64,000 nucleotides of DNA from Stentor roeselii (GCA_006503475.1 RSEH01000060.1:116549-180548), one strand, 5' to 3'; counted from the first letter of the stretch, positions 1-10,356 are shown. Notes: generated from the letters alone by a model not told the origin. Translations and numbers: made by a program.

Positions 1-107
1 TGATCTTTTATTGCATTGCTGCCATCCATTTCCAATTTTAAACTAAATCAAAAGCCTTGTCACATTAGAATCTCAGCTTATTCAAGTAACGACTGAATAA
101 TTTAAAG

Positions 108-1697
108 ATGACCAGCATGTCGAAAAGTTTCAAAGATTTAGATGAAATCGACAAACCCGCTGCCCTTGTTTCCTTGATTTTCGCGAATAGGGGAAAAAGT
201 CAATTGTTTGGCCTGGAAAGGTTTAAAAACTTGGTAAATGTTAAATAGATTGAACTGGATTTATCAGGAAATGTTTTGACTGTCGCTGTTCCTGAACTTT
301 TGTTATTAAAGTACTTGAAAAAGCTGAATTTATCGAAAAACTCGATCTTGGAAATATGGGAAATACCAACGAGCATTGAACAGCTGAATCTCTCTGAAAA
401 TAAGATCTGTTCATGTGAAGGGGTCTTGCCTGGACTGGTGAAGTTACAGTCGCTTAATATTTCGAGCAATTTTCTTACTTCTATCAAACCTCTGAGTTCT
501 TTAACGAGACTCAAGACCTTGAATGCCAGTTTCAATCAACTTGAGTCCACTGTTGGACTTGAATGTTGCAAAGATCTTATTGATTTGAACTTAGAGTCAA
601 ATAATATATTGTCCTTGACGGGATTTTTAGCGGAAACTTCAGTCTGTTTATTTAATTTAAAAAATAACCCTTGCAGTACTCAAGGATGTTTTAGTGACTC
701 TGGAGGGTTTGAACAACTTGGATTTTTCATGCAGGATGATGGAGTTTTTGTTAGAAATGCTGCGGAAGCGAAAGCTTATCTTAAGGCTAAACTCTCTGGA
801 CGTAAGTCGAAAAGAGAAGAAAAAAAGAAACCTGGCCCGAGTTTTCGATCTCGGAATACAAGTATGCAAGAGATTTATGATCAGGTCATCAATGAAGACC
901 CTGAAATGGAAGAGTCTTTCAATCAAAGTGAAAGTGAAGAAAATTTCACACATTCAGAAGAACAAGCCAAAAAAAGTATTGTACCTGTTGCAAAGCTACA
1001 ACTTGAGAAAATTTTAGATAAACAAAACGACAAAGTTTCTGCTGAAAAGTGGAGCACAAAACCCGAGAGCATTGAAATGATGTTAGAGGATTTTATTCAG
1101 TTTTGTGGATTGAACGAGTTTAGTGATAAAGGAAGCTCTTCCGATAAGTATGAAGCGCTTTTTAGGGTTTTAAAACAACGTGAAGAGGAAAGGAAAAGTA
1201 TTCAAAAGGCTTATGATGAACTATTACAACAATCAGAGGAACTGAAGCAGCAAGTTTTTCAGTTTCAGGTTGATCAGAGGGAACAGGATGGGCTTATTGA
1301 ATGTCTAAGGCACGAGAATAATAAAGTACAATGTGAAGTTGTTACTTTAAGAAAACAAGCAAGTGACTTGAATTCTTCTTTGATTGATATCAAACTTAAT
1401 TTCGAGAAAAATGAAGTAAAACTTGTAGAAAGGATTAAGACTCTAGAAGATGAAAGAAACTCTTCTCGGTTCAACTTTTCGTATTCATGTGAAAGTGAGG
1501 CTAGTCTGATGACTGACTACAATGACACTGAAATCAGAAGTTTTGTAAATAATAATCAAGTTCTCGTTCCAGTGGAAGTAGGAGAGTACATCCAAAAACT
1601 CTTAAATAAAATCTCAAGTCTTGTGACCAAAAACAAAAAACTACGTTCCCAAATCGACAAATACAGAAGCCTACTGAACTCTAAACCAAAAAACTAA
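108..1697 (+). CDS. LRR and coiled-coil protein, two exons
   Basis: Two exons, 108-233 and 249-1697, joined across a 15-base intron; the spliced protein is 524 residues. The ATG at 108 was chosen because the reading frame and the leucine-rich repeats continue without a break across the splice, while the downstream frame alone begins only with TTG. Residues about 40-175 hold roughly seven SDS22-like repeats (for example LKKLNLSKNSI and LIDLNLESNNI). From about residue 340 the protein is charged with heptad spacing, so probably coiled coil. This architecture is common in basal-body and centrosome scaffold proteins; that role is inference. The next gene starts 27 bases downstream on the same strand. 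Confidence 0.85.
234..248 (+). other. 15-base intron (phase 0)
   Basis: GTAAATGTTAAATAG lies between codon 42 and the ATT of exon 2 of the LRR gene. Removing it joins two open frames inside a leucine-rich repeat. If retained, its last three bases form an in-frame TAG. Confidence 0.88.
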
Positions 1698-1724
1698 ATT
1701 TTTGTTATTAGCTAACCATTTATT

Positions 1725-2633
1725 ATGTTTTCCTTAGAACTAAGGAACACCCTCCCTGCACCGCCAGGGCTGTCTTCATCAATCGCAGATGCAACTTCTC
1801 TATTTTCAGCTCTTTGCATGGAAGAGCTATCAAAAGTAGATGAAGACTACTTCAAAAGTAAAGAAAAACCATCTGAATGCTTGAAGTGCAACCAGACTTC
1901 AAGTCTTTGCGACAAGCTTTTTTCTCACAAGCAAAAAGTTCTGTCTTGTCTGGTGGACACTTTTAACCTTGTACAAAAGGAATCTGTAAATAGGATCAGG
2001 GCTGAAAAAGAACTGGAAGAATTGAAAAATGAAAAAATCATCAGCGAAGAAATGAGTGGACCTTATCGAAAAATCAGAACTTTGATGGTCGAGATAAAAA
2101 AAAAAGAGAAAATTGTGAATGATTTGATATTGGAAAATAGAGAATTATGCAAAAATAGGGTTTATGTTGAAAAACTCTCGAATCAGCTTAGAAAAGAAAT
2201 TGCTTTAAAGAATGATGAACTTTTAGAGGAAAAAAATAAAAAATGCAAAGAATGTTTTGAGAAAGAAAAAGAAATTAAAGGGAAAGTGGGAAAGATTAAT
2301 GAATTGCAGGAAAATTTACAGGTGTTGAATTGTAAAGTTAATGAATTATTTAGAGTTAGTGCGGAAAAAGAAATTTTAACTCAGAAAATTATTAGTTTTG
2401 CTGAAATTATTAATTTGTTGCCTGATATTAATGGAAGAGAGCTACGTATGTCGATTCATAAGCAGATTTGTGATATAGAAACTGATTTTATTGAACTTTC
2501 TCCCAATCAGCAAAGCTTTGAAACCATAAAAGAAAAGTATTTACAACTTCCATATCTCCTAAAGCCGATCTTCGACCTAACAAAGCAGTTCGAGAAGTCA
2601 ATATCAGAGCTTCGAAAATTATTTTGCTCCTAG
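1725..2633 (+). CDS. Coiled-coil protein with a Cys cluster
   Basis: A 302-residue protein with an ATG start and a TAG stop. Residues about 46-58 contain a CLKC plus a further Cys (CLKCNQTSSLC), possibly a small metal site. Residues about 85-220 are Lys/Glu-rich with heptad-like spacing and probably form a long coiled coil. It lies 27 bases downstream of the LRR/coiled-coil gene on the same strand and converges on the DYRK kinase gene. No family was recognised. A cytoskeletal or basal-body role is only suggested by composition and by its neighbour. Confidence 0.75.
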   Translation: MFSLELRNTLPAPPGLSSSIADATSLFSALCMEELSKVDEDYFKSKEKPSECLKCNQTSSLCDKLFSHKQKVLSCLVDTFNLVQKESVNRIRAEKELEELKNEKIISEEMSGPYRKIRTLMVEIKKKEKIVNDLILENRELCKNRVYVEKLSNQLRKEIALKNDELLEEKNKKCKECFEKEKEIKGKVGKINELQENLQVLNCKVNELFRVSAEKEILTQKIISFAEIINLLPDINGRELRMSIHKQICDIETDFIELSPNQQSFETIKEKYLQLPYLLKPIFDLTKQFEKSISELRKLFCS

Positions 2634-2726
2634 TTGTGAATATGTTTATAATAACTAGCCATAGATACATTAGCATTACCCAATCCATGAAAAATTCTAA
2701 TATATGAGACTATTGAATACATACTA

Positions 2727-4262
2727 TTACACCTTCGAATCCCTCCTCGATTTCCTAGGACTGGGGTTCAAAGCACTAGCAAACCAAGGAGACTGCAAAG
2801 CGATTTCAGGGGTCAAGCGACAATCAGGGTTCCACTGAAGACATCCTGTCTAATCCTTACCAACAACTAGTTCAAAAAAATGTTTATCGCCAGAAGGCAG
2901 AACTTGCACCAACGGGCGAGTAGCGGGGTACCTGACCTTGCCTTTTGAATTTGGCAGCATTCGAGGATTGTTGCTGCTGTCGAAGAAGATTTTCCTCTTC
3001 GTGGCTTTATTCAAGACCTCAGCAGGCGGAACTCCAATCGCCTCCATGATAAGCTGCAATTGTTCAGCTTCAGACTCTCCAGGAAACAAGGGTTTTCCAT
3101 TGACAAGTTCAACAAGAATACACCCAAAAGACCACATATCAATCGCAGTAGTGTAAGGAATACCTAGAATAATTTCAGGAGCTCTATAAAACCGACTTTG
3201 AATATACGTATAAATTCTTTCTTCCAACAAACATGAAGACCCAAAATCAATAACTTTAATTCCAGACTTGTCAACTTTTTTAAGTAAAATATTTTCTGGT
3301 TTCAAGTCGCAATGAATAATATTTAAACTTCGAGTGAACTTCAAAGCGATTAAAATCTGAACGGCGAATCGGTTCACAAGCCGATGAGAAAGTCCTTTAA
3401 ACCCGTTATTTTTTAGTAGTTCATAAAGACTGATAGAAAGTAATTCAAAGCAAATGCAAACATGTTTCCGGAAGTAAAAAAAATCAGCAACATGAATAAC
3501 ATTGTTACTTTTATCCTTATCCTTCTTTTTCAAACTTTTCAGTATTTTTATCTCGATTTCAGCCTGATGATGGTACCTTCTTTTATTTTTAATCAATTTG
3601 ATCGCAACAAAATCTTTAATTTTATGATCGAAACATTTGCAGACCTGCCCAAAAGATCCTCTTCCAAGCAACTGCAAGATTTCATACCTATAGTAAATAT
3701 GATCTCCTTTATAAAGCTTGAAATTCCCATTTTCATCATCAAAGTTATTCCCATTGTCTGCCTTAGGACACTTAAACCCCATATAATAAATTTCTTTTAC
3801 CGCCTGCAACTCGTTCTGCTCAAAATTTGAAAGATGCGGCTTGAAGACCTTCAAAGCTGTTGACGGGGTCACTGGAAGTGAAAGTTTTTCAAACTCTTCT
3901 TGAAGGTTCTGAATTTTTACCTCTTGCTTCGGCTCTTCTCGAGATCTTGACGGAGGCTTCGGGGTCAACTTTTGACTTGAGTTTAAAGAGTTAAGAGAAG
4001 TGTTTAATGAATAAGTCACAAAGTTCTGACGCTGAGAACAACTTGAACTTTTCGCTGTTTGGGGAATGAGGGGCACTGACGGCTTGAATATTACTAAAGT
4101 GTTGTTGTTTGAGTTTGACTCGGAATTTGAGACTATTGAACTGATTGCTGAGACTAGAGTTGATGCTGTTATTTTCTTTTTATGTTGAAGGGATGTACTG
4201 CGAAGAGCTTTTAGTTCATCTACTCTTGAACGTGGTGTCATTCTTATACTAGTTGAACTCAT
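2727..4262 (-). CDS. DYRK-family dual-specificity kinase, two exons
   Basis: Exon 1 is 4262-2861 and exon 2 is 2845-2727, split by a 15-base intron; the spliced protein is 506 residues. Without the splice the kinase domain stops short, and exon 2 restores the C-lobe end (CLQWNPDCRLTP). The N-terminal tail of about 130 residues is Ser-rich. A class-2 DYRK homology box (YYMGFKC, YKGDHIYYRYEIL) then leads into the kinase domain. All catalytic parts are visible: GRGSFGQV loop, VAIK, HCDLKPEN, DFGSS, and the activation-loop Y-x-Y in YTYIQSRFYRAPE. DYRKs autophosphorylate the second Tyr and then act on Ser/Thr in growth, cell-cycle and morphogenesis control. It appears catalytically competent and resembles DYRK2/Pom1 more than DYRK1. 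Confidence 0.93.
2846..2860 (-). other. 15-base intron (phase 1)
   Basis: On the minus strand GTAAGGATTAGACAG splits a Gly codon in the DYRK gene. Retention would give an in-frame TAG within the intron and remove the C-lobe end of the kinase. Confidence 0.9.
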
Positions 4263-4368
4263 TTTTTATTGAGTTTGGTGAAGAGGTTTAGATGATTTTC
4301 TAGGGTTTTTTTGAGATTTAATGATGATTATTTTTAGGTTATTGTCGCTGAGAGAAAGAAGGTTTTTG

Positions 4369-4788
4369 TTACTTTTTTATGTTTAGTCTCCCGCTTAAGA
4401 GTTTTAAGTGTTTTACTTTCTTTTCTGTTAGTCTTTTCGATCGTGCTTGAGTAAAAATATCTCGAAATTTTGGCTCAATTTCATCGTACTTGTGAAGTCC
4501 GAATGGCAGCTTCTTTATTAGAGGGACTTTTATTGACTGCAAGTCTGAGACCTTTGATGTGATTACTTGGATTTTATTGCCTAGGGCTTTGTAAGGTATC
4601 GCCAGACCCACTAGTTTAGATTTATTCAGCAAATATAATTCAAAATCGTCAAAGGAAGAAGGTGATTCTCTTGTGTTAGAAACAGGAGAATTGCTGAAGC
4701 TTTTTGGAACTGCTTGACTTGAGCCTCTAGAGTGAAAAACAGTTACTTGATGATTTGGCATGATTTGTCTTAGTTCAAAACTTTTCAT
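4369..4788 (-). CDS. Uncharacterised protein, 139 residues
   Basis: A complete frame with ATG start and TAA stop. The N-terminal half is Ser/Asn-rich and polar. The C-terminal half is basic (ARSKRLTEKKVKHLK) with a hydrophobic middle (KLVGLAIPYKALGNKIQVI). No domain, signal peptide or membrane segment was recognised. It lies 106 bases upstream of the DYRK start codon on the same strand. Normal codon use for the window and clean boundaries make it likely real, but its function is unknown. Confidence 0.55.
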   Translation of the reverse strand: MKSFELRQIMPNHQVTVFHSRGSSQAVPKSFSNSPVSNTRESPSSFDDFELYLLNKSKLVGLAIPYKALGNKIQVITSKVSDLQSIKVPLIKKLPFGLHKYDEIEPKFRDIFTQARSKRLTEKKVKHLKLLSGRLNIKK

Positions 4789-5122
4789 TTATTAGCGAAA
4801 GAAACTGAACATAATAATCATAATTATCCTGAACTAATAAAAATTCTCGAAATTCAATCATAAAAAACTCAACTTTTTCTAAATTATCTAAAATTTCTCA
4901 ATCTTTCATCAAAATTCAAACTTTCTATCATTTTTCTGTTTTTTCTCTAAACTCCAAACATTTACCTAAAGATCGGCTTCATTCCCACCAAACTTCCTAA
5001 AAATCACAAAAACCAGGGCGATTTCCTTAAAATAAACCTTTTTCTTCAAGATTTTCTTCTTCTAGAAGTTTCCCTCAGTTGAAAGAAAGTGAAGTAAATA
5101 CACCAATTTCTTAATTACTTAT
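4789..5122. other. Intergenic, no gene seen
   Basis: 334 bases between two minus-strand genes. The + strand is rich in A, T and C and poor in G, with many short TTTCT/CAAAA words. No open frame, tRNA or convincing hairpin was found. It should hold the 3' end of the 5123-5425 gene and the promoter of the 4369-4788 gene. Confidence 0.5.
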
Positions 5123-5425
5123 CTATTTCAAAGGGTTCTGAGGAAGACTCACCACAAAACTATCGACAATACTTCCAGGTTTGCTGTGAATAGAAATTTT
5201 CCTCTCTGACTGAAGTAAAGTGCTCAGCATCCCCACCGAATCACTGAAAGATTTTGATCCTTTTGATTTGATCGCCCTCCACTCTTCGATGTCCTTTACA
5301 GGAATTTCACTGTCGGAGCTCAGTGACAGGTCAAAAAACTCAGGATTGTCTCGAAGGCCTCTTTGTCCTTGCAGGGCGAACTCTAGTTTATTCATTTCGA
5401 CATAATTACACACGCAACAACCCAT
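5123..5425 (-). CDS. Small protein with MGCC N-terminus
   Basis: A 100-residue protein. The open frame extends upstream only through a GTG, so the first ATG, at 5425, is the likely start. That start gives MGCCVCNYVEMNK: a Gly at position 2 followed by three Cys, the arrangement used for N-myristoylation plus palmitoylation in other eukaryotes. The rest is acidic and Ser-rich (FFDLSLSSDSEIP) with no recognised domain. A membrane-tethered small regulator is inference. It is divergent from the WNK-like gene, with 353 bases between the two starts. Confidence 0.6.
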   Translation of the reverse strand: MGCCVCNYVEMNKLEFALQGQRGLRDNPEFFDLSLSSDSEIPVKDIEEWRAIKSKGSKSFSDSVGMLSTLLQSERKISIHSKPGSIVDSFVVSLPQNPLK

Positions 5426-5778
5426 TATTAGCTTCCATTCTTGAAACTTCACCTGATTGAGTCTGGGTTAGAATTTTTTTGTTGTTTTTTTGAATTGGGA
5501 GAAGTGAATTGTGGGAAATTTTATGGATATAAATTTTTGGATTTTGGGAATTTAGGTGGATTTGGAATTTCTATAATACTTTCATATTTCTAATATTTTT
5601 TGATTTTTATTCTTGTTCCTTTTTCATATTCAACTCCATTTTCAAGCTTACGTCGTAAATATGAGTGACTGATAATCATTCAGAAACCTACTCAGCTTTA
5701 ATTTAATTCAACATCCTAAATTCAAAACTGAAACCTAAAACACTTAATAATAAGATAATATAAATATCGTAACAGAAC
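5426..5778. promoter_or_regulatory. Divergent intergenic region
   Basis: 353 bases between two outward-facing start codons. The left half is G/T-rich on the + strand (C-poor) and the right half A/C-rich (G-poor), so each gene has a G-depleted 5' flank on its own sense strand. No individual promoter element could be identified. Confidence 0.45.
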
Positions 5779-7458
5779 ATGGATATTTTTGAACTGTTGT
5801 CCACAGTAACCTTTATCTAGGGCGACGAAGAAGACTGCTCCCTTGACGGACTACTATTCGACCTAGATTCGCATCGAAATGAAGTGATTGAAATATCTCC
5901 TAATGAGAGGTACCACAAGGTAAGACTTATTCAGTTCGCTGAGGTCCTCGAAAAAACCGTTTTAAAAACTTCATATCGAGCAATCGACATTGAATTGGGA
6001 TGTGAAGTCGCTTGGACTGAAATTTCTTTGAAAAAATTGAGCAGGGATGAAATTAGTCAACTTTCGACCCGAGTGATAATGAATAGAAAATTCCAGCATA
6101 AACACTTGAAGTCTGTTGTTTCTTCGTGGGTCCTGCAGAACTCGAAGATTTTAGTCTTAATTAGTGAAATCGTCACTGGCGGGTCGCTTTTAGAGTATCT
6201 TAATAGACTTCCTCAGTCTACTTTGAGACTTGCACAGGTATGGGGAAAAGGGATTTTGATGGGGTTGGACTACTTGCATGGACTTGTCCCACTAATTGTC
6301 CACAGAGGAATTACAACAAAAACCATAAGAATAATGTCAAGTGACGGTACAATAAAACTAACCGATTTCTTCATAAACCAAGTTTTCACAGCAGATCCTT
6401 GGGAAGTAGAAGACCCGTGGTTCAGTGCCCCTGAGACCTTCGAAGGAAGATTCACTCAAAAGTCTGACATATACAGTTTCGGAATGGTTCTTCTGCAGAT
6501 CTTAACAAAGACCTGTCCGTACTCTGAGTGTCAGAAACTAGAAGATATATATGAATGTATATTGAATAGAACTTTGCCCAAATCTCTTGAAAAAATCGCT
6601 GACCCTAGCATCAAAAGTCTCATCAAAGCTTGTCTTGCAGAGCCCAGTCAGAGACCTTCAGCGAAGGACTTGCTGAGCCATTCGTTTTTTGAAAGCATTT
6701 CAAGAGAGCCAACGAAAAATTTGCAAGACTTTGAAAGTGAGACAAGTCGAAATGAGATTTTTGAAAAAGTCTTCAAAAAAGATAAAAATAATGGAAACTC
6801 AGAAAATCAAGAATTTTATGCAAAAAATAAAGAATTTGATATGAAAAATAAAGGATTTATAAAAAATAATCAAGAACTTGATACAAAAAAAGGATTTTAC
6901 ACAAAAAATAAAGGATTCAATGAATTTTATTTAGAATTCGATGAAGAAAGTCAAGGCCAGGAAGACCTTATCAAGAAAATTTCATTAATTATTTTAGACT
7001 CAAACAACAAACCAAGAAATGTATCTTTTGAATACGACACAACTATCGACACACCTGAAAAGGTAGCTCTTGAAATGGTTGAAAGCTTTCAAATGGGAAA
7101 AAAAGCAGTCAGCCTAGTCGCCGAGCAAATAAAAAAAAAGTTAGTCTTTGAAGAAGTATTACAAAAAAGCCCTAAAACTAGGGGAAAATTAGGATTTGAA
7201 GATGTAGAAAAACCTGTACTTAAAACCTCTTATTCGTTTGATGAGCTTAACAGTAGAGCCAACGATTCACTTGAAAGAAAGTTTAAGAAGATGTTGGCAA
7301 CTTACTACACCCTGGGGGTAATTGATGAGGAGTTGATGGATGATCAATTTTATAGAATGGTTAAGAATTTCCAAAGAGATATTGGGGTTGTTTCTGATGG
7401 AAACATAACTCATAATCTATATAGAAATCTTAAAGAAAGGGTTAGTAAGTACTTTTAA
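5779..7458 (+). CDS. WNK-type pseudokinase, two exons
   Basis: Exon 1 (5779-5805, nine codons) and exon 2 (5821-7458) join to a 554-residue protein; the ATG at 5779 is the only one that gives an ATG-started frame. Residues about 45-300 align with WNK kinases: VAWTEI replaces the usual VAIK (WNKs have VAWCEL), a Lys sits in the glycine-loop strand (LKTSYRA), and VLISEIVTGGSLLEYL, SDIYSFGMVLLQI and PYSECQ follow. The catalytic centre is broken: HRD is HRG (residue 172), the KxxN stretch is replaced, and DFG is DFF (191-193). Residues about 387-455 resemble the OSR1_C/PF2-like WNK regulatory domain. A KNKGF-type repeat links the two. Probably a non-catalytic member of osmotic/ion signalling (inference). 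Confidence 0.85.
5806..5820 (+). other. 15-base intron (phase 0)
   Basis: GTAACCTTTATCTAG separates a nine-codon first exon from the rest of the WNK-like gene. Its final TAG is in frame if retained. Confidence 0.85.
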
Positions 7459-7536
7459 GCTAATAAGCTTTAATTACTCGATGTTTATTATTTTTTATTT
7501 AAATTTTAATCACTTAGGCTATTCTTTATATTCTAA

Positions 7537-8061
7537 TCATTCTGTGTTTAGTACAAAATAAGGATCTACTCTAAATTTCGCCTCAAACCTCAGAAGCCAT
7601 TTGTCAAGAACGTCGCAGGGAAGAACTAGCAACTCTTGTTGGGAGGTGTTTTTGTTGAAGCTTTCCATGAACCGGAATAGGTTAAGGGCTACTTTTTTAG
7701 CGTAGACTTGCCTGATGTCAGTATTTGACTTGTTGTAAACTAATGTTGCTATGTTTGATATGGACTCCATTGAAATCAGCAACTTTACGCTGTTTGAACT
7801 CACTTCTTGTTTGAAACCCCAGCCTGTGTGGATTATGTCGCTTGGTCTTTCATTCGCTATCGCCCCTATAAACTCGATTGATGTGAAAGGGTAGAAAGAA
7901 GCTGATAATGCTAAGGCAAGACCTTCAGGAAGAGGACTTTGTAAAAAAAAAGTTAAGTTGTTAACGCTAGATCCATTTGGTAGCTCGTGTGTCCATTGCG
8001 TCTCTGATATTTGCTGAAAATTGTAAAGGACTGGCTGACCTTCGAATATGATTCCAAACAT
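7537..8061 (-). CDS. HIKESHI: Hikeshi, Hsp70 nuclear import carrier
   Basis: A 174-residue protein (human Hikeshi is 197) that begins MFGIIFEGQPV, the family's characteristic start. It keeps the order of the Hikeshi/OPI10 fold: a Gln/Thr strand, LPNGSSVNNLTFFL, LPEGLALALSASFYP, and FEFIGAI-like FIGAIANERPSDII. In animals and yeast Hikeshi binds ATP-Hsp70 and carries it through nuclear pores after heat stress by contacting FG nucleoporins. The stop is TGA and gives family length, direct evidence that TGA terminates translation here. It converges with the WNK-like gene (78-base gap) and lies 37 bases downstream of the methyltransferase gene. Confidence 0.85.
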   Translation of the reverse strand: MFGIIFEGQPVLYNFQQISETQWTHELPNGSSVNNLTFFLQSPLPEGLALALSASFYPFTSIEFIGAIANERPSDIIHTGWGFKQEVSSNSVKLLISMESISNIATLVYNKSNTDIRQVYAKKVALNLFRFMESFNKNTSQQELLVLPCDVLDKWLLRFEAKFRVDPYFVLNTE

Positions 8062-8098
8062 ATTGATTTCTAGAAAGTTTAATAAGAATAAATGTATC

Positions 8099-9271
8099 TT
8101 ACTTTGTTATAAAAAAACTTGTGTTTTTGAAGTCATCAAATAAAGGCCTGTACCCAGTCTTGAGCTGAGTCCAGTTTTCTTTAGCAAATTCTTCCATAAA
8201 CATATAACTTTTCATCACTCTTCCACTGTTCCCTCCATGTACCCTTGAAATCTGTTGCAACAGTCTAAAGTTAACAGGAAAGAAAATATCAACATTTCCG
8301 AATTCCATCAAATAGCTCTCAAAATCCTCTTTTTCATGAGACTTTTCTCCTTTTTTAGTAACAATCGGGGCGAAAAGTCCCTTAATCTTTCCATTAGGCA
8401 ACGAGTCAAAATCAGAGATGATAAAAGACGGATTTTTAAAATACTTATGAACAACTTCAAACATTTTAAAGCACATCGTTGGCAAAAACATGTTATCAGC
8501 TTTTGACTGGTCTCTGAAAAAACTGATAATTTTATAAATAATCCCTTCTCTATTTTCAGCTTCTATCTCAGTTTGGGTCATTTCAGGCATTTTCAAGTAA
8601 CATTCAAGAGTTTTTAAGATAAGCTCATCTTTCAGGTCTTCTTTGATTTCTTTCAGATCTTTGCTCACTCGAGTTTGAAGAGTCCATTTTTCATTATTTT
8701 TCCAAATACGATCATGGGCGAAGTTGTCAAGGATTTCAAGGGCAATTATAAAGGTTTGCTCGTTAACTGGAGTATTCCAGTCGAATATTGACTTGTTTAT
8801 CACTTTGAGCTGGTTACGGTCAAAAAGGTTTCCATGCTCAGCTTTTAGTCTTGTTTTGCAAATGGCTGAGAGTGGAGGAGAGATTTCACAGATTGTGTAG
8901 TCAACTGAAAGGTAGTTTTTGTAACTGTGCTTTTTCAAGAAGTCTAAAATGCTTAGGGCACATGTACCGGTTCCTCCTCCTATTTCAACAATTTTTAGAT
9001 TGGAATGAGTGAGGTGGTTTAAGCAATAATTCGCAAGTGAGTGTCCATACCAAGGCTGAAAGATTTCAACTGGTGTCAAAAATGCGAATTTTGGGTAGTT
9101 GTTGCCAAGTACTTGAGTATAATTATAAATACCTGACAAGTTGTGATATTGAAGTGGCTGTGATAAAGCTCCAAGCTGATGAGTTTCCTTCATGAAATAC
9201 CCAACATCAGATGAATACAAACTAGAATGAATGAAATCTCGAGTCAAACAAGGAAACTTAAGCTTATTCAT
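8099..9271 (-). CDS. NDUFAF7: MidA/NDUFAF7-type SAM methyltransferase
   Basis: A 390-residue protein of the DUF185/MidA family. The SAM-binding motif I is EIGGGTGTCAL (residues about 96-106), preceded by the family's TPVEIFQPWYGHSLANY. Later strands carry VDYTICEISPPLSA and FIIALEILDNFAHDRI. In mitochondria NDUFAF7 dimethylates an arginine of the complex I subunit NDUFS2 and is needed for complex I assembly. The short N-terminus (MNKLKFPCLTRDFIHSS) could be a weak mitochondrial presequence, which I could not confirm. It is also possible that this is a related family member with another protein substrate. It lies between FBPase and Hikeshi, all on the minus strand. Confidence 0.75.
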   Translation of the reverse strand: MNKLKFPCLTRDFIHSSLYSSDVGYFMKETHQLGALSQPLQYHNLSGIYNYTQVLGNNYPKFAFLTPVEIFQPWYGHSLANYCLNHLTHSNLKIVEIGGGTGTCALSILDFLKKHSYKNYLSVDYTICEISPPLSAICKTRLKAEHGNLFDRNQLKVINKSIFDWNTPVNEQTFIIALEILDNFAHDRIWKNNEKWTLQTRVSKDLKEIKEDLKDELILKTLECYLKMPEMTQTEIEAENREGIIYKIISFFRDQSKADNMFLPTMCFKMFEVVHKYFKNPSFIISDFDSLPNGKIKGLFAPIVTKKGEKSHEKEDFESYLMEFGNVDIFFPVNFRLLQQISRVHGGNSGRVMKSYMFMEEFAKENWTQLKTGYRPLFDDFKNTSFFITK

Positions 9272-9327
9272 TATTCCAAATTACTAAAAATCTCATAAAA
9301 ATCAATCAAACAACAAACCTTAATTAT

Positions 9328-10356
9328 CTACTCACTTCTCTGCAAGAACTCTAAAAACTCATCAACATCTTGAGAACTTCCTAAAATACAAGGAAACCTC
9401 TGATGAATACTTTCTACTCTCAACTCTAAAGTTCTCTGTCGTCCATCTGTCGCTTTGCCTCCAGCCTTCTCAACAATGAAGCTCATCGGAAAGACTTCAT
9501 ATAAAGCTCGAAGTTTTCCGTTAGGTGACTTTTTATCAGCAGGGTAAAGAAATATGCCTCCGTAAAGAATGGTCCGATGAACGTCAGAGACCATTGAACC
9601 GACATATCTCGCTGAATAAGGAGATCCTAACTCTGGGTTCTTTTTACTTTCGATGTAGTTTCTTATCGCGGGTTCCCAATAATAAGCGTTTCCTTCGTTG
9701 GCAGAGTAAATATTTCCTTTTGAAGGGATTTTTAAGTTGGGATGTGTGAGGATGAAGTCACCGATTGAATTGTCTAATGTGAAGCAATTCACTTTACCGT
9801 CTTTCATTGCAATAACCAGCTGTGTTGAACTTCCATAAATACAATACCCTGCGACTTCAATATCCTCTCCAGTCCTAAGAAAATCTTCAACACAGACTGG
9901 CTTACTAACATCAGGCCGTTTCCAAATAGCAAAAATACTTCCAATAGAAACATTAACATCAATATTAGAAGATCCATCTAAAGGGTCAAACGCGATAATA
10001 TACTTCGCTGAGTCCGGGTTGTCAATAATATAAATTCCTTCTTCTTCCTCTGAAGCCAAAGCTGCGATTTTATTACAAAACTTCAAAGAATTGATGAAAA
10101 TCTCATTGGCCAAGATGTCCAAAGGCTTTTGTTGCTCCCCTTGCACGTTGGAAGACCCAGAAATTCCAATTAAAGAAGCAATTCCTGCCTTTCTCACTGC
10201 ATTGCTCACGAATTTGCAGGCCAACATCAGAGAATTAAGAATCATTGACAAGTCGCCTTTGGCATCTGGATGACGGGATTGCTCTGTCATTATTGAACGG
10301 GTGAGAGTCAGTGGGTTTGACTCGATTGATAAGAACTTTGCTCTTTGGATGTCCAT
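9328..10356 (-). CDS. FBP1: Fructose-1,6-bisphosphatase, class I
   Basis: A 342-residue protein matching the usual 335-345 length. It hydrolyses fructose 1,6-bisphosphate to fructose 6-phosphate in gluconeogenesis. Visible elements in order: the N-terminal LTRSIMTEQ helix, LASEEEE and FDPLDGSSNID that bind the divalent metals and phosphate, YVGSMVSDVHRTI, GGIFLYPADKKSPNGKLR, and EVFPMSFIVEKAGGKATDG at the substrate site. The start ATG follows an A/T-rich leader. No targeting peptide is apparent, consistent with a cytosolic enzyme. It lies 56 bases upstream of the methyltransferase gene on the same strand, next to the long gene-free region. Confidence 0.97.
   Translation of the reverse strand: MDIQRAKFLSIESNPLTLTRSIMTEQSRHPDAKGDLSMILNSLMLACKFVSNAVRKAGIASLIGISGSSNVQGEQQKPLDILANEIFINSLKFCNKIAALASEEEEGIYIIDNPDSAKYIIAFDPLDGSSNIDVNVSIGSIFAIWKRPDVSKPVCVEDFLRTGEDIEVAGYCIYGSSTQLVIAMKDGKVNCFTLDNSIGDFILTHPNLKIPSKGNIYSANEGNAYYWEPAIRNYIESKKNPELGSPYSARYVGSMVSDVHRTILYGGIFLYPADKKSPNGKLRALYEVFPMSFIVEKAGGKATDGRQRTLELRVESIHQRFPCILGSSQDVDEFLEFLQRSE

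Noticed and set aside
1878-1903. Eight-base inverted repeat CTTGAAGT/ACTTCAAG in the coiled-coil gene
   Set aside because: Mixed composition and an 8-base loop; about the number expected by chance when all loop lengths are allowed.
7537-8061. Reading TGA as Trp (Blepharisma-like code)
   Set aside because: Hikeshi ends at TGA at family length, Trp is encoded by TGG in conserved motifs, and no conserved protein needs read-through.
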